Origin: Chryseobacterium oranimense
Lineage (GTDB): Bacteria; Bacteroidota; Bacteroidia; Flavobacteriales; Weeksellaceae
NCBI RefSeq assembly: GCF_025244725.1
Contig: NZ_CP104203.1
Span: 3,720,001 to 3,784,000, forward strand
Length of the DNA stretch: 64,000 nucleotides
Reading direction: 5' to 3'
The notes beneath the pieces are model-generated. The model saw only the letters and a list, made by a program, of their open reading frames with translations. It was not told the DNA's origin and did not search any database. A program made the position numbers and the translations under genes. Shown here one piece after another: positions 27,811 through 35,818 of this stretch. Position 1 is the stretch's first letter, and each line of letters starts with the position of its first letter.

Positions 27811-30591
27811 TTAATGACCAACCTGAACCAGTTCCTTAATAGGAGGAGCAAATTTAGTAAGGTCAATGCCTTCAACTGCAGCTTTGTATTCATCTATATT
27901 AGGAATTCTTCCAATAATTGCAGATAACACAACAACAGGAGTTGAAGCCAGTAAAGATTCTCCTTTTTTACGCTCGGAATCTTCAACAACTCTTCCCTGG
28001 AAAAGACGGGTTGAGGTAGCTAATACAGTATCTCCTTTTGCAGCTTTTTCCTGGTTACCCATGCAAAGGTTACATCCGGGACGCTCCAGATACATCATGT
28101 TTTTGTATTCAACACGTGCTTCACCTTTAGGAGCATTGTCGTCGAATTCGAACCCTGAATATTTTTCTAAAAATTCCCAGTCTCCTTCGGCTTTTAATTC
28201 ATCAATGATATTATAAGTTGGAGCTGCTACTACAAGAGGGGCATTGAATTCAACTTTACCTTGTTGTTTTTCAATGTTTTTAAGCATCTGAGAAACAATT
28301 TTTAAATCTCCTTTGTGAACCATACAAGATCCGACAAATCCAAGATCTACTTTTTTCTCACCTCCGTAATAAGAAAGGTCTCTGATGGTATCATGGGTAT
28401 ATCTCTTGGAAACATCTTCGTTGTTTACATCCGGGTCAGCAATCATTGGTTCAACGATGGCATCAAGATCAACAACTACTTCCGCATAATATTTCGCATT
28501 GGAATCCGGAGTTAGAGCCGGTTTTTCACCAGACCTGATCTCTGCAATTCTCTTGTTGGCTTTGTCAATTAATCCCTGAAGAACCTGATTGTGGTTATCC
28601 ATACCTTTATCAATCATGATCTGGATTCTGCTTTTGGCAATTTCTAAAGATTCAATTAATGTATTGTCTTCAGAAATATTGATAGAGGCTTTAGCCTTCA
28701 TTTCTGCCGTCCAGTCTGTAAATGTAAATGCCTGGTCAGCGGGAAGTGTTCCAATGTGAACCTCAATAATTCTTCCCTGGAATACATTTTCTCCTCCGAA
28801 CTGCTTAAGCATCTGGGCCTGTGTAGCATGAACAACATCACGGAAATCCATGTGCTCTTTCATATTCCCCTTGAAAGTTACCTTTACAGATTCCGGGATA
28901 GGCATAGAGGCTTCACCTGTTGCCAGTGCAAGGGCAACTGTTCCGGAGTCAGCTCCAAAAGCAACTCCTTTGGACATTCTTGTATGAGAGTCACCACCAA
29001 TGATTATTGCCCATTCGTCTATCGTAATATCGTTAAGAACTTTGTGAATTACATCGGTCATCGCATGGTATTCACCTTTTGGATCACGGGCTGTAATCAA
29101 ACCGAACTCATTCATGAATTTCATCAGCTTAGGAATGTTTGCCTGCGCTTTTTTATCCCATACTGAAGCAGTGTGGCAGCCTGACTGATACGCACCGTCA
29201 ACGATTGGTGAAATTACGGTAGCTGCCATAGATTCGAGCTCCTGTGCAGTCATAAGTCCTGTTGTGTCCTGAGAACCAACAATATTTACCTGTACACGAA
29301 CGTCTGAACCGGCATGTAAAACTTTTCCTGGTGTTGTTCCAACAGCATTTCTGTTGAAGATTTTTTCTACAGCCGTAAGCCCTTGACCTTCATGAGAAAT
29401 TTCTTTTGAAGGTGCAAAAACAGCAGGAGTTTCAATTCCTAAAAGTTTCGCTGCAAATGTTTGCAGTTTTTTACCAAATACAATGGCATAAGATCCGCCG
29501 GCCTTGATGAATTCCATTTTCTGAGGTGTAAATGCCTTTGAAATGTCAATCAGCTCCTGGTCGCCGTTATAAAGTTTTTTTGTTTTTGTATTAATTGTCA
29601 GAACAGTTCCGGTAGCAACAGAATAGGCTTCTTCAAGAACAATGTCTCCATTTTCGTTACGAAGAGGATTACCGTTTTCGTCAAGCTTCTTAACCCAGTT
29701 TTTCAGGTCAATACCGATACCTCCGGTTACGTCTACAGTAGTAAGGAAAATCGGAGAGATGCCGTTTGTTCCTCCAACAATCGGAGCAATATTTACAAAC
29801 GGAATATACGGACTGGCCTGTTTTCCTGTCCAGAGAGCCACGTTATTTACCCCCGACATTCTGGATGAACCTACACCCATTGTACCTTTCTCTGCAATCA
29901 GCATTACACTTTTATCAGGATGCTGTGCCTGAAGTGCTCTGATTTCTTCCTGTGCCTGAGGCGTGATCATACATTTACCATGAAGTTCACGGTCTGATCT
30001 TGAGTGGGCCTGGTTACCCGGAGAAAGTAAATCTGTTGAGATATCTCCTTCGCCTGCAATGAATGTAACTACTTTAATTTCTTCTGGAACATCCGGCAGT
30101 TTAGTGAAAAACTCTGCTTTTGCATAGCTTTCAATAATATCTTTTGCGATTTCGTTACCGTTGTTGAATGCTTCTTTCAAACGGTTGGTATCCGCTTCGT
30201 AAAGGAAAACCTGAGTCTTAAGAACATTGGCTGCTTCTTTGGCAATAGAGAGGTCATTACCTAAGGCCAGATCCAGTAATACTTTTATAGAAGGGCCTCC
30301 CTTCATGTGGGATAATAGTTCAAAAGCATATGCCGGTGATATTTCTTCTACTTTGGATTCACCAAGAATGATCTCTTTTAAAAATTCAGCTTTTACTCCT
30401 GCAGCACTTGTAGTTCCAGGTAGTGTGTTGTAAATGAAAAACTTAAGAGATTCCGGTCGGTCTGCATTACCAGAGTCTTTAATCTGCGTAATAATTTCGC
30501 TTAGTAATTCAGCACTGTCAATTGGCTTTGGATGAAGCCCCTGGTTTTTTCTTTCTTCAATCTCTTTGATGTAATCCTTGTAAATACTCAT
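27811..30591 (-). CDS. acnB: Bifunctional aconitate hydratase 2 / 2-methylisocitrate dehydratase
   Basis: A 926-residue AcnB-type aconitase. Domain order is that of AcnB: an N-terminal HEAT-like region (residues 1-160), a swivel domain (about 165-385), then the catalytic domains. Cluster Cys are in GSCMVHKGD and RPGCNLCMGNQ. Also seen are GGDSHTRMSKGVAFGADSGTVALALATG and the substrate segment ESMAATVISPIVDGAYQSGCHTASVWDKK. It can act in both the TCA cycle and the methylcitrate cycle, but no other methylcitrate genes are adjacent. Having both AcnA and AcnB side by side suggests division of labour, for example under oxidative stress. Confidence 0.96.
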   Translation of the reverse strand: MSIYKDYIKEIEERKNQGLHPKPIDSAELLSEIITQIKDSGNADRPESLKFFIYNTLPGTTSAAGVKAEFLKEIILGESKVEEISPAYAFELLSHMKGGPSIKVLLDLALGNDLSIAKEAANVLKTQVFLYEADTNRLKEAFNNGNEIAKDIIESYAKAEFFTKLPDVPEEIKVVTFIAGEGDISTDLLSPGNQAHSRSDRELHGKCMITPQAQEEIRALQAQHPDKSVMLIAEKGTMGVGSSRMSGVNNVALWTGKQASPYIPFVNIAPIVGGTNGISPIFLTTVDVTGGIGIDLKNWVKKLDENGNPLRNENGDIVLEEAYSVATGTVLTINTKTKKLYNGDQELIDISKAFTPQKMEFIKAGGSYAIVFGKKLQTFAAKLLGIETPAVFAPSKEISHEGQGLTAVEKIFNRNAVGTTPGKVLHAGSDVRVQVNIVGSQDTTGLMTAQELESMAATVISPIVDGAYQSGCHTASVWDKKAQANIPKLMKFMNEFGLITARDPKGEYHAMTDVIHKVLNDITIDEWAIIIGGDSHTRMSKGVAFGADSGTVALALATGEASMPIPESVKVTFKGNMKEHMDFRDVVHATQAQMLKQFGGENVFQGRIIEVHIGTLPADQAFTFTDWTAEMKAKASINISEDNTLIESLEIAKSRIQIMIDKGMDNHNQVLQGLIDKANKRIAEIRSGEKPALTPDSNAKYYAEVVVDLDAIVEPMIADPDVNNEDVSKRYTHDTIRDLSYYGGEKKVDLGFVGSCMVHKGDLKIVSQMLKNIEKQQGKVEFNAPLVVAAPTYNIIDELKAEGDWEFLEKYSGFEFDDNAPKGEARVEYKNMMYLERPGCNLCMGNQEKAAKGDTVLATSTRLFQGRVVEDSERKKGESLLASTPVVVLSAIIGRIPNIDEYKAAVEGIDLTKFAPPIKELVQVGH

Positions 30592-30850
30592 AATAATAGA
30601 AATCTTTCAATTTTAAAAATGTAGATTAATAAAATGTTTTGTTAGTACTGCTTCTTTACCAGTCTGTATACAATACGCTAATGCTATTTCGATAAGCAAT
30701 TAAGAGGAGTAAAGTCAGTATAATCTACCCCTTTTTTTGGCAATGTGAGATAATATTCGTTAATTATCAAACAATTAAAAAGGTTCCCAAAAGTACGAAA
30801 ATTTAGTATTTTATAAGATGAAATTATTTAGATTCTTTATAAATATGAAT
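30592..30850. other. Divergent intergenic region acnB / WG-repeat gene
   Basis: About 260 bp of AT-rich sequence between divergent genes. It should contain the acnB promoter, but no clear consensus box was found on the minus strand. No ORF or strong repeat is visible. Confidence 0.4.
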
Positions 30851-30881
30851 TTGATAATTTCTATTTTTGGCCGTAATTTTG
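30851..30881 (+). promoter_or_regulatory. Promoter of the WG-repeat gene
   Basis: TTG at 30851-30853 and TAATTTTG at 30874-30881 are spaced 20 nt apart. The box ends 7 nt before the first ATG (30889), predicting a leaderless or nearly leaderless transcript. Confidence 0.6.
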
Positions 30882-30888
30882 CAGGCAA

Positions 30889-31668
30889 ATGATGAATATG
30901 AAAAATGTACTGAATTTTTTGGGTGTATTTATTTCTTTTTTCGTTTTTTCACAAACGAAAACTGTGAAGAAACTCCCCATAAAAAATGTAACAAAAACCG
31001 CTATAAAAAAGGCATCTCCGGAGGTTAAGCCAAATCCGGATCTTGTGGTTATCCACCAGGAACTTCCGGTCCTGATTCCCAAAAAGGAGGATGGGAAATT
31101 TGGTTATGTCAATCAGAACGGAAAATTTATTATCAAGCCTGAATATCATATTGCCGTCTTTTTTTATGAGGATTGTAATCTTTTGAATTCTCCCAACGAA
31201 AAAGTAAGAAAATTTGGTACAGATGAATATGCCACAGTGGAAAAAGATATGATTTCTTACCGGATCAATAAGGCCGGAAAAAGAGTCTATCAGTTCAAAG
31301 ATTCAGATCTTGGCAAATGTAAGTCTGATAATTATAAACAACAGCTTTACCAGGCCTATGTCCTGAATGGGTTTTATGGCATTATTGAAAAATCCAGATT
31401 TGTAAATGCAGCAGATTACAGGGATTATCAGATTTATCCGCAATATGAATACTTATATATTATGGAGGGGGATGATGTAGCAAATCCAATGATTGTAGCT
31501 TCTCATAATGACAGATTCGGGGTAATTGACGTTAACAACAAAGTGATCATTCCTTTTGAATATTCCAATATAAAAAGAAACTTTACCTGGAAGCTGGGAA
31601 GAATGTTTGAAGTAACAAAAGACGGAAAAAACTACTACTATATTGATTCCAGAAATAAGACGTACTAA
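30889..31668 (+). CDS. WG repeat-containing exported protein
   Basis: About 259 residues with a signal peptide (MKNVLNFLGVFISFFVFSQ) and a Lys-rich linker. WG-type repeat units read GKFGYVNQNGKFIIKPEY near residue 65 and DRFGVIDVNNKVIIPFEY near 205. WG repeats form small beta units of unknown role, often in envelope proteins. Three ATG codons are clustered at 30889, 30892 and 30898; the last gives the cleanest signal peptide. Divergent from acnB, no functional partner visible. Confidence 0.8.
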   Translation: MMNMKNVLNFLGVFISFFVFSQTKTVKKLPIKNVTKTAIKKASPEVKPNPDLVVIHQELPVLIPKKEDGKFGYVNQNGKFIIKPEYHIAVFFYEDCNLLNSPNEKVRKFGTDEYATVEKDMISYRINKAGKRVYQFKDSDLGKCKSDNYKQQLYQAYVLNGFYGIIEKSRFVNAADYRDYQIYPQYEYLYIMEGDDVANPMIVASHNDRFGVIDVNNKVIIPFEYSNIKRNFTWKLGRMFEVTKDGKNYYYIDSRNKTY

Positions 31669-31768
31669 GGCTGTAGGCTATAAGCAGTAAGCTTGAAGCT
31701 TAATGGCTAGGTTTAATTACATTAAAAAAAGGCTATCTAGATTTAATCGTTATAAAATATTTTGACAA

Positions 31769-31817
31769 CCCCGCAACTAAGTAACCCGAACCCCGCATCC
31801 CAAAACCCAAAATCCCC
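31769..31817 (-). other. Putative G-quadruplex motif upstream of the thiamine receptor
   Basis: The plus strand has C-runs at 31769-31772, 31785-31787, 31791-31794, 31799-31801, 31806-31808 and 31814-31817. On the minus strand the last four read G4-N5-G3-N4-G3-N4-G4, a canonical four-stack G-quadruplex pattern. It lies 18 bp upstream of the -7 box for the receptor gene, in otherwise AT-rich DNA. Confidence 0.5.
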
Positions 31818-31834
31818 GTCTCACATTTTTTTCG

Positions 31835-31842
31835 TAATTTTG
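31835..31842 (+). promoter_or_regulatory. -7 box for the second TPP riboswitch transcript
   Basis: TAATTTTG matches TAnnTTTG. The start predicted at about 31848 places the aptamer at the very 5' end of the RNA. Confidence 0.55.
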
Positions 31843-31848
31843 TGGCTG

Positions 31849-31921
31849 AAATAAAGGGGTGCTTTAACAGGCTGAGATTATACCCAATGAACCTGGAACG
31901 GATAATGCCGTTTAGGGAAAT
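31849..31921 (+). ncRNA. TPP riboswitch (THI element) upstream of a TonB receptor
   Basis: Conserved blocks in order are AAAGGGGTGC, GGCTGAGA, TACCC, GAACCTGGAACGGATAATGCCG and TTTAGGGAAA. P1 is weak (AAT with ATT), but P2 (GGGGT/ACCC) and the P4/P5 pyrophosphate-sensing arm are intact. It controls a TonB receptor, as known for thiamine uptake receptors in Bacteroidota. The platform is the hairpin at 32005-32047. Confidence 0.93.
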
Positions 31922-31926
31922 TAAAA

Positions 31927-31995
31927 ATGAGCAATAGGTAATAAGAAATTAGTAATTCTCAAAATATTACTTGTTACCAATTACTGATAACTCAT
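31927..31995 (+). repeat. Imperfect inverted repeat between TPP aptamer and receptor gene
   Basis: Starts ATGAG and ends CTCAT, with mirrored GGTAAT/ATTAC and TAGTAATT/AATTACT units inside. It resembles the AGTAATTAGTAAT-type intergenic repeats common in Flavobacteriia. It separates the aptamer from its platform hairpin. Confidence 0.5.
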
Positions 31996-32004
31996 CATAA
32001 TCTG

Positions 32005-32047
32005 CCCCTTTTATTCATTAAATTTTAAAGATTTATAGAATGAAAGG
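32005..32047 (+). promoter_or_regulatory. Start-codon-sequestering hairpin of the thiamine receptor gene
   Basis: CCTTTTATTC (32007-32016) pairs with GAATGAAAGG (32038-32047), ten pairs including one G-T, and the ATG (32040-32042) lies inside. CCCCTTT (32005-32011) is also complementary to AAAGGGG (31853-31859) in the aptamer. The design is the same as at thiS. Confidence 0.65.
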
Positions 32048-34178
32048 ATTATTTTTTTTAGGGCTTACCGTAGGCGCTGCAGCCTTTATCCAGGCTCAAA
32101 ATAAGGATTCCCTGAAAATCAGGGAAATTGAAGCGGTCAATTTTACCAAAAGACTGCCCGTTGCTAAGGAAATTATCAATGTACAGAAAGATGTAGACAG
32201 CAGAAATCTGGGACAGGACCTTCCGATACTTTTGAAAAATCAAACTTCTGTTATTTCTACTTCAGACGCCGGAAACGGGGTTGGATATACCGGATTCAGG
32301 ATTCGTGGAGTAGAAGGAAAAGGAATCAATGTAATGATGAACGGTGTTCCGTATAACGATTCTGAAAGCCAGGGAACTTTTTTTGTGAATGTTCCGGATC
32401 TTACAAGTTCTGCGTCCCAGATCGTCATTCAGAGAGGGGTTGGAACATCCAATAATGGAGTTTCCGCTTTTGGGGCCAGTATTAATGTAATCTCCAAAGA
32501 ACCGGAGGAGAAAATGTATTTTAAGACGGATGATAGCTACGGTTCATTTAATACCTATAAATATTCAGCGGAAGCAGGTTCCGGAAAGTTCTGGAAAGAC
32601 AGGCTTTCGGTGATGGGAAGATATACACGCATTCATTCCGACGGATATATTGACCGCGCTTTTTCAAAACTGGATTCTTATAATTTCACTGCATTATTTG
32701 AAGAAGGTAAAACAAGACTCCGTCTGATGGCTTTCGGAGGAAAAGAAAAAACATACCAGGCATGGAACGGGATCGACAGACCAACATGGGAAACCAATCC
32801 GAAATTCAACTATTCAGGACAATATACAGATCTGGTTACCGGAGAAGAGAAATTCTATGATAATGAGACGGATAATTACCAGCAGAATCATTACCAGCTT
32901 TTATGGGAACAGAAATTCAGTGATAGCTGGAACCTGGAAACAACACTACATTACACCAAAGGAAAAGGATTTTACGAAAACTATAAGAGAGTGGATGAAA
33001 CCGATGCGGATGCTACTCATTACTCCAATTATAATTTGCCAATACCGATTGTAAACGGATCTCCTGTAGAAATAACAGATTTTATCAGAAAAAAATGGCT
33101 GAATAATGATTTTTACGGCGCTGTTTCCACCCTTTACGGAAAACTGGAACAGGTAGACCTTAATTTCGGTGTCGTGGCTAACCAGTATTATGGCAGACAT
33201 TTCGGGAATGTTACAGGGGTGTATTTTCCTCAGATCAATGAGTATGAATACTATAGAAACCGATCTGTAAAAACTGAGCTTGCAGGTTTTGCAAAAGCTT
33301 TATGGCGAACCGGGGATCATTTTGAATTTTTCGGGGATCTTCAGATCAGAAATATCGATTATGATACTAAGATCCTGGCCGAAGGAGACGGAGAAGGCGG
33401 AAATCTTGATAAAAACTGGCTCTTCTTTAATCCAAAAGCAGGGGTGAATTATAAAATCGGGAATGGAAAAGTTTTCTTTTCGTATGCACATGCCCACCGT
33501 GAGCCGAACAGAGACGACCTGATGAGTGACAATGAGATAAAAGCCGAAAAACTTCACGATTTTGAAGCCGGAATAGAAAAGCAGTTCGGAATTCTTGCCG
33601 TAACCGCTAATGTATACTATATGTACTATGTCAATCAGTTAGTGCTGAACGGGCAGCTGAATAATGTGGGAGCATTTATCAGAACAAACTCTGGAAAAAG
33701 CTACAGGAGAGGAGTTGAAATCGGAGCGTTGGCGAAACTTTCAAAGCAATGGGAAGTGAACGGGAATGTCAGCCTCAGCCAGAACAGAAATCTTGATTTT
33801 AAGATTAAAAATAACGGAGCTCTTCAAAATCTGGGTAATACCAATATTTCCTTTTCACCGAACGTTATTGCCAATCTTGGTCTGAAGTTCAATCCTTCCA
33901 AAAGTTTCCTGTTTGCTTTAACGAATCAGTATGTTGGAAAACAATATCTGGATAATACCGGTGATAAGAATCTACAGCTGAAGGATTATTTCCTGACGGA
34001 TTTTAATGCCCAGTATCAATTTACCATTGCCCATAATGATATCGCTTTAAAATTATTGGTAAATAATCTCTTTAACAAAAAATACGTCAACAACGGAGCG
34101 GTTTATGGTGGAGATCCATACTATTTTTCACAGGCAGGAACTAATTTTATGTTCGGGATCAGTTGGAAAATTCAATAA
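32040..34178 (+). CDS. TonB-dependent receptor, predicted thiamine uptake
   Basis: A 712-residue outer-membrane receptor with signal peptide (MKGLFFLGLTVGAAAFIQAQ). Plug motifs: DLPILLKNQTSVISTSDAG, FRIRGVEGKGINVMMNGVPYNDSESQG and QIVIQRGVGTSNNGVSAFGASINV. The barrel ends in FMFGISWKIQ. The TPP riboswitch in front makes thiamine, or a thiamine precursor, the probable substrate; this arrangement is known for Bacteroidota thiamine receptors. There is no inner-membrane PnuT or thiamine kinase gene next to it here. Confidence 0.9.
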   Translation: MKGLFFLGLTVGAAAFIQAQNKDSLKIREIEAVNFTKRLPVAKEIINVQKDVDSRNLGQDLPILLKNQTSVISTSDAGNGVGYTGFRIRGVEGKGINVMMNGVPYNDSESQGTFFVNVPDLTSSASQIVIQRGVGTSNNGVSAFGASINVISKEPEEKMYFKTDDSYGSFNTYKYSAEAGSGKFWKDRLSVMGRYTRIHSDGYIDRAFSKLDSYNFTALFEEGKTRLRLMAFGGKEKTYQAWNGIDRPTWETNPKFNYSGQYTDLVTGEEKFYDNETDNYQQNHYQLLWEQKFSDSWNLETTLHYTKGKGFYENYKRVDETDADATHYSNYNLPIPIVNGSPVEITDFIRKKWLNNDFYGAVSTLYGKLEQVDLNFGVVANQYYGRHFGNVTGVYFPQINEYEYYRNRSVKTELAGFAKALWRTGDHFEFFGDLQIRNIDYDTKILAEGDGEGGNLDKNWLFFNPKAGVNYKIGNGKVFFSYAHAHREPNRDDLMSDNEIKAEKLHDFEAGIEKQFGILAVTANVYYMYYVNQLVLNGQLNNVGAFIRTNSGKSYRRGVEIGALAKLSKQWEVNGNVSLSQNRNLDFKIKNNGALQNLGNTNISFSPNVIANLGLKFNPSKSFLFALTNQYVGKQYLDNTGDKNLQLKDYFLTDFNAQYQFTIAHNDIALKLLVNNLFNKKYVNNGAVYGGDPYYFSQAGTNFMFGISWKIQ

Positions 34179-34235
34179 TACGGATGATAATTTACCGAAC
34201 AGGTTTTAATACACCCTATTTTATATATATTTATC

Positions 34236-34262
34236 AAAAGACTGTTCCGGCAGTCTTTTTTT
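34236..34262 (+). terminator. Rho-independent terminator of the thiamine receptor gene
   Basis: AAAAGACTG and CAGTCTTTT form a 9-bp stem with loop TTCCGG and continue into a T-run. Confidence 0.85.
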
Positions 34263-34300
34263 ATATCCGATAAATGTCTCAAAAAGTCACGAAAAAATTA

Positions 34301-34308
34301 TAAATTTG
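34301..34308 (+). promoter_or_regulatory. -7 box of the HU-domain gene
   Basis: TAAATTTG matches TAnnTTTG and ends 7 nt before the ATG at 34316, so the transcript would be almost leaderless. No -33 TTG is apparent. Confidence 0.5.
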
Positions 34309-34315
34309 CTGCCAA

Positions 34316-35068
34316 ATGAATATTTCAGCTTACATTTTAGAATATCTGAAACAATTTGGAACTGTGACGGTTCCGGGCTTCGGTGTGTTTTCGCTTAAAA
34401 ACTCCAAGGCAATTATCAATTCCGAGAACGGGAGCATCCTTCCGCCTGCAAGCGAAATTGTTTTTGCCGTGGATTATGAAATACAGTCTGATGATCTGGC
34501 CGCTTTTATAGCCGGAGAAAAACAGATGTCTTTGGAGGCTTCCAGAAGTGATCTGAAAATTCAGACCGATTTTTGGAAGAAAAAACTTCAGGCAGATCAG
34601 CTGCTTGAAATTCAGAATCTCGGGACAATCCATATTGAAGATGATAAAACTCATTTTAAAGGGAAAAGAATAGAATCCGGACATCCGGACTTCTATGGGC
34701 TCGAAGAGATCAGGCTCTCGGATATCAATAATGGTGAAAAAGTCAGCACTACGGAAAACAAGGAGAAAGATTACAAGTTTAAAAAATCTGTTCTTTGGAT
34801 TTTCCTGCTCGTTATTCCTGTTTTAGGAATTTTGTATCTGGCATTTACCCAGAAAGAGCTTTTATTCGGAAAAAAATCTTTTGATAAAGTTTCTGTACAG
34901 ACTTCTACACATAGAATTGTAAAAGACACCATAAAAGTAATGGTTCACAATCCGGAAGAGGCTGTTTCAGATTCCCTGAAAAAAGATTCCCTATCCAAAC
35001 CGGCTGCGAAAGGCATTAAAACCGTTCCGGCAGTTCAAAACAACACTAAGACTCAATGGCAAAAGTAA
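34316..35068 (+). CDS. HU-domain (CCDC81-like) single-pass membrane protein
   Basis: A 250-residue protein. Residues 1-65 and about 75-125 resemble the paired bacterial CCDC81-type HU domains (GTVTVPGFGVFSLKNSKAII; LLEIQNLGTIHIEDD). A single helix at about 158-178 (SVLWIFLLVIPVLGILYLAF) precedes a Lys/Ser-rich exposed tail. The architecture puts the HU domains on one side of the inner membrane. Such proteins have been proposed to link the nucleoid or peptidoglycan to the membrane, but the role is not known. The 3' end overlaps the thioesterase start by 13 bp. Confidence 0.78.
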   Translation: MNISAYILEYLKQFGTVTVPGFGVFSLKNSKAIINSENGSILPPASEIVFAVDYEIQSDDLAAFIAGEKQMSLEASRSDLKIQTDFWKKKLQADQLLEIQNLGTIHIEDDKTHFKGKRIESGHPDFYGLEEIRLSDINNGEKVSTTENKEKDYKFKKSVLWIFLLVIPVLGILYLAFTQKELLFGKKSFDKVSVQTSTHRIVKDTIKVMVHNPEEAVSDSLKKDSLSKPAAKGIKTVPAVQNNTKTQWQK

Positions 35069-35607
35069 AAAAAGCGTCAGAATCCCTGACCATCATGACC
35101 AATATTGTTCTTCCGAACGAAACCAACTCTTTAAGAAATCTTTTCGGAGGTGAGCTTCTGGCAAAAATGGACCGTTGTGCTTCCATTTCTGCGGCCAGAC
35201 ACTGCGAAAGAAGAGTGGTAACAGCATCTGTAAATCACGTTTCTTTCAATCATCCTATCCCTGAAGGCGGAGTTGTGGTTCTGGAATCTAAAGTTTCAAG
35301 AGCTTTCTCCACTTCAATGGAAGTATATGTAGATGTGTGGTTGGATGATCCCATTAACCAGAAAAAAGTCCATACCAACGAAGGAATTTATACTTTTGTA
35401 GCGGTAGACGAATTCAACCGTCCTATTCCTATTCCGGACATGATTCCTGAAACAGAAGAAGAAAAACTGAGACATGCTGCTGCTTTCAGAAGAAAAGAAC
35501 TATCATTGATCCTTTCCGGAAGAATGAAACCTCTTGAATCTGTGGAACTTAAAAAACTATTCCAGGAGCCGGAAGAAGCAAAGGAATCTAAAAAAGATAA
35601 GAAATAA
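35056..35607 (+). CDS. Acyl-CoA thioesterase (hotdog fold)
   Basis: A 183-residue hotdog-fold protein of the YciA/BFIT type that hydrolyses acyl-CoA thioesters. Recognised parts: LRNLFGGELLAKMDRCASISAARHC with the active-site helix, VNHVSFNHPIPEGGVVVLESKV and TNEGIYTFVAVDEFNRPIPIP. The charged tail (EAKESKKDKK) is usual in Flavobacteriia. ATG 35056 lies inside the HU-domain gene, so the two are co-translated. Confidence 0.88.
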   Translation: MAKVKKASESLTIMTNIVLPNETNSLRNLFGGELLAKMDRCASISAARHCERRVVTASVNHVSFNHPIPEGGVVVLESKVSRAFSTSMEVYVDVWLDDPINQKKVHTNEGIYTFVAVDEFNRPIPIPDMIPETEEEKLRHAAAFRRKELSLILSGRMKPLESVELKKLFQEPEEAKESKKDKK

Positions 35608-35645
35608 ATCCCTTTCTTTTATAAATTCGCCTTTGCGAAGGGGCT

Positions 35646-35800
35646 TACACAAATTACACAAATGTTTGCACAAATTGGTGTTTCAGAAATGAAATATCTT
35701 TACTCTCCAGTTTAAAAAAGGGGTAAAAAGAGTAATCAATGGAACATTATGAATTTTTTTGTGTCATTTGTGCAGTAATTAGTGTCATTAGTGTTTAAAA
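35646..35800. repeat. Intergenic imperfect inverted repeat (ACACAAATTACACAAA type)
   Basis: The left part (35648-35680) has ACACAAATTACACAAATG and GCACAAATT. The right part (35757-35796) has the mirrored GTGTCATTTGTGC and TTAGTGTCATTAGTGTTT. Similar TTTGTGCA/ATCTGTG-type stretches occur at about 50810-50850 and 56875-56910, so it is a dispersed degenerate family. Confidence 0.45.
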
Positions 35801-35818
35801 TTATTCGTGTTTAAAAAA

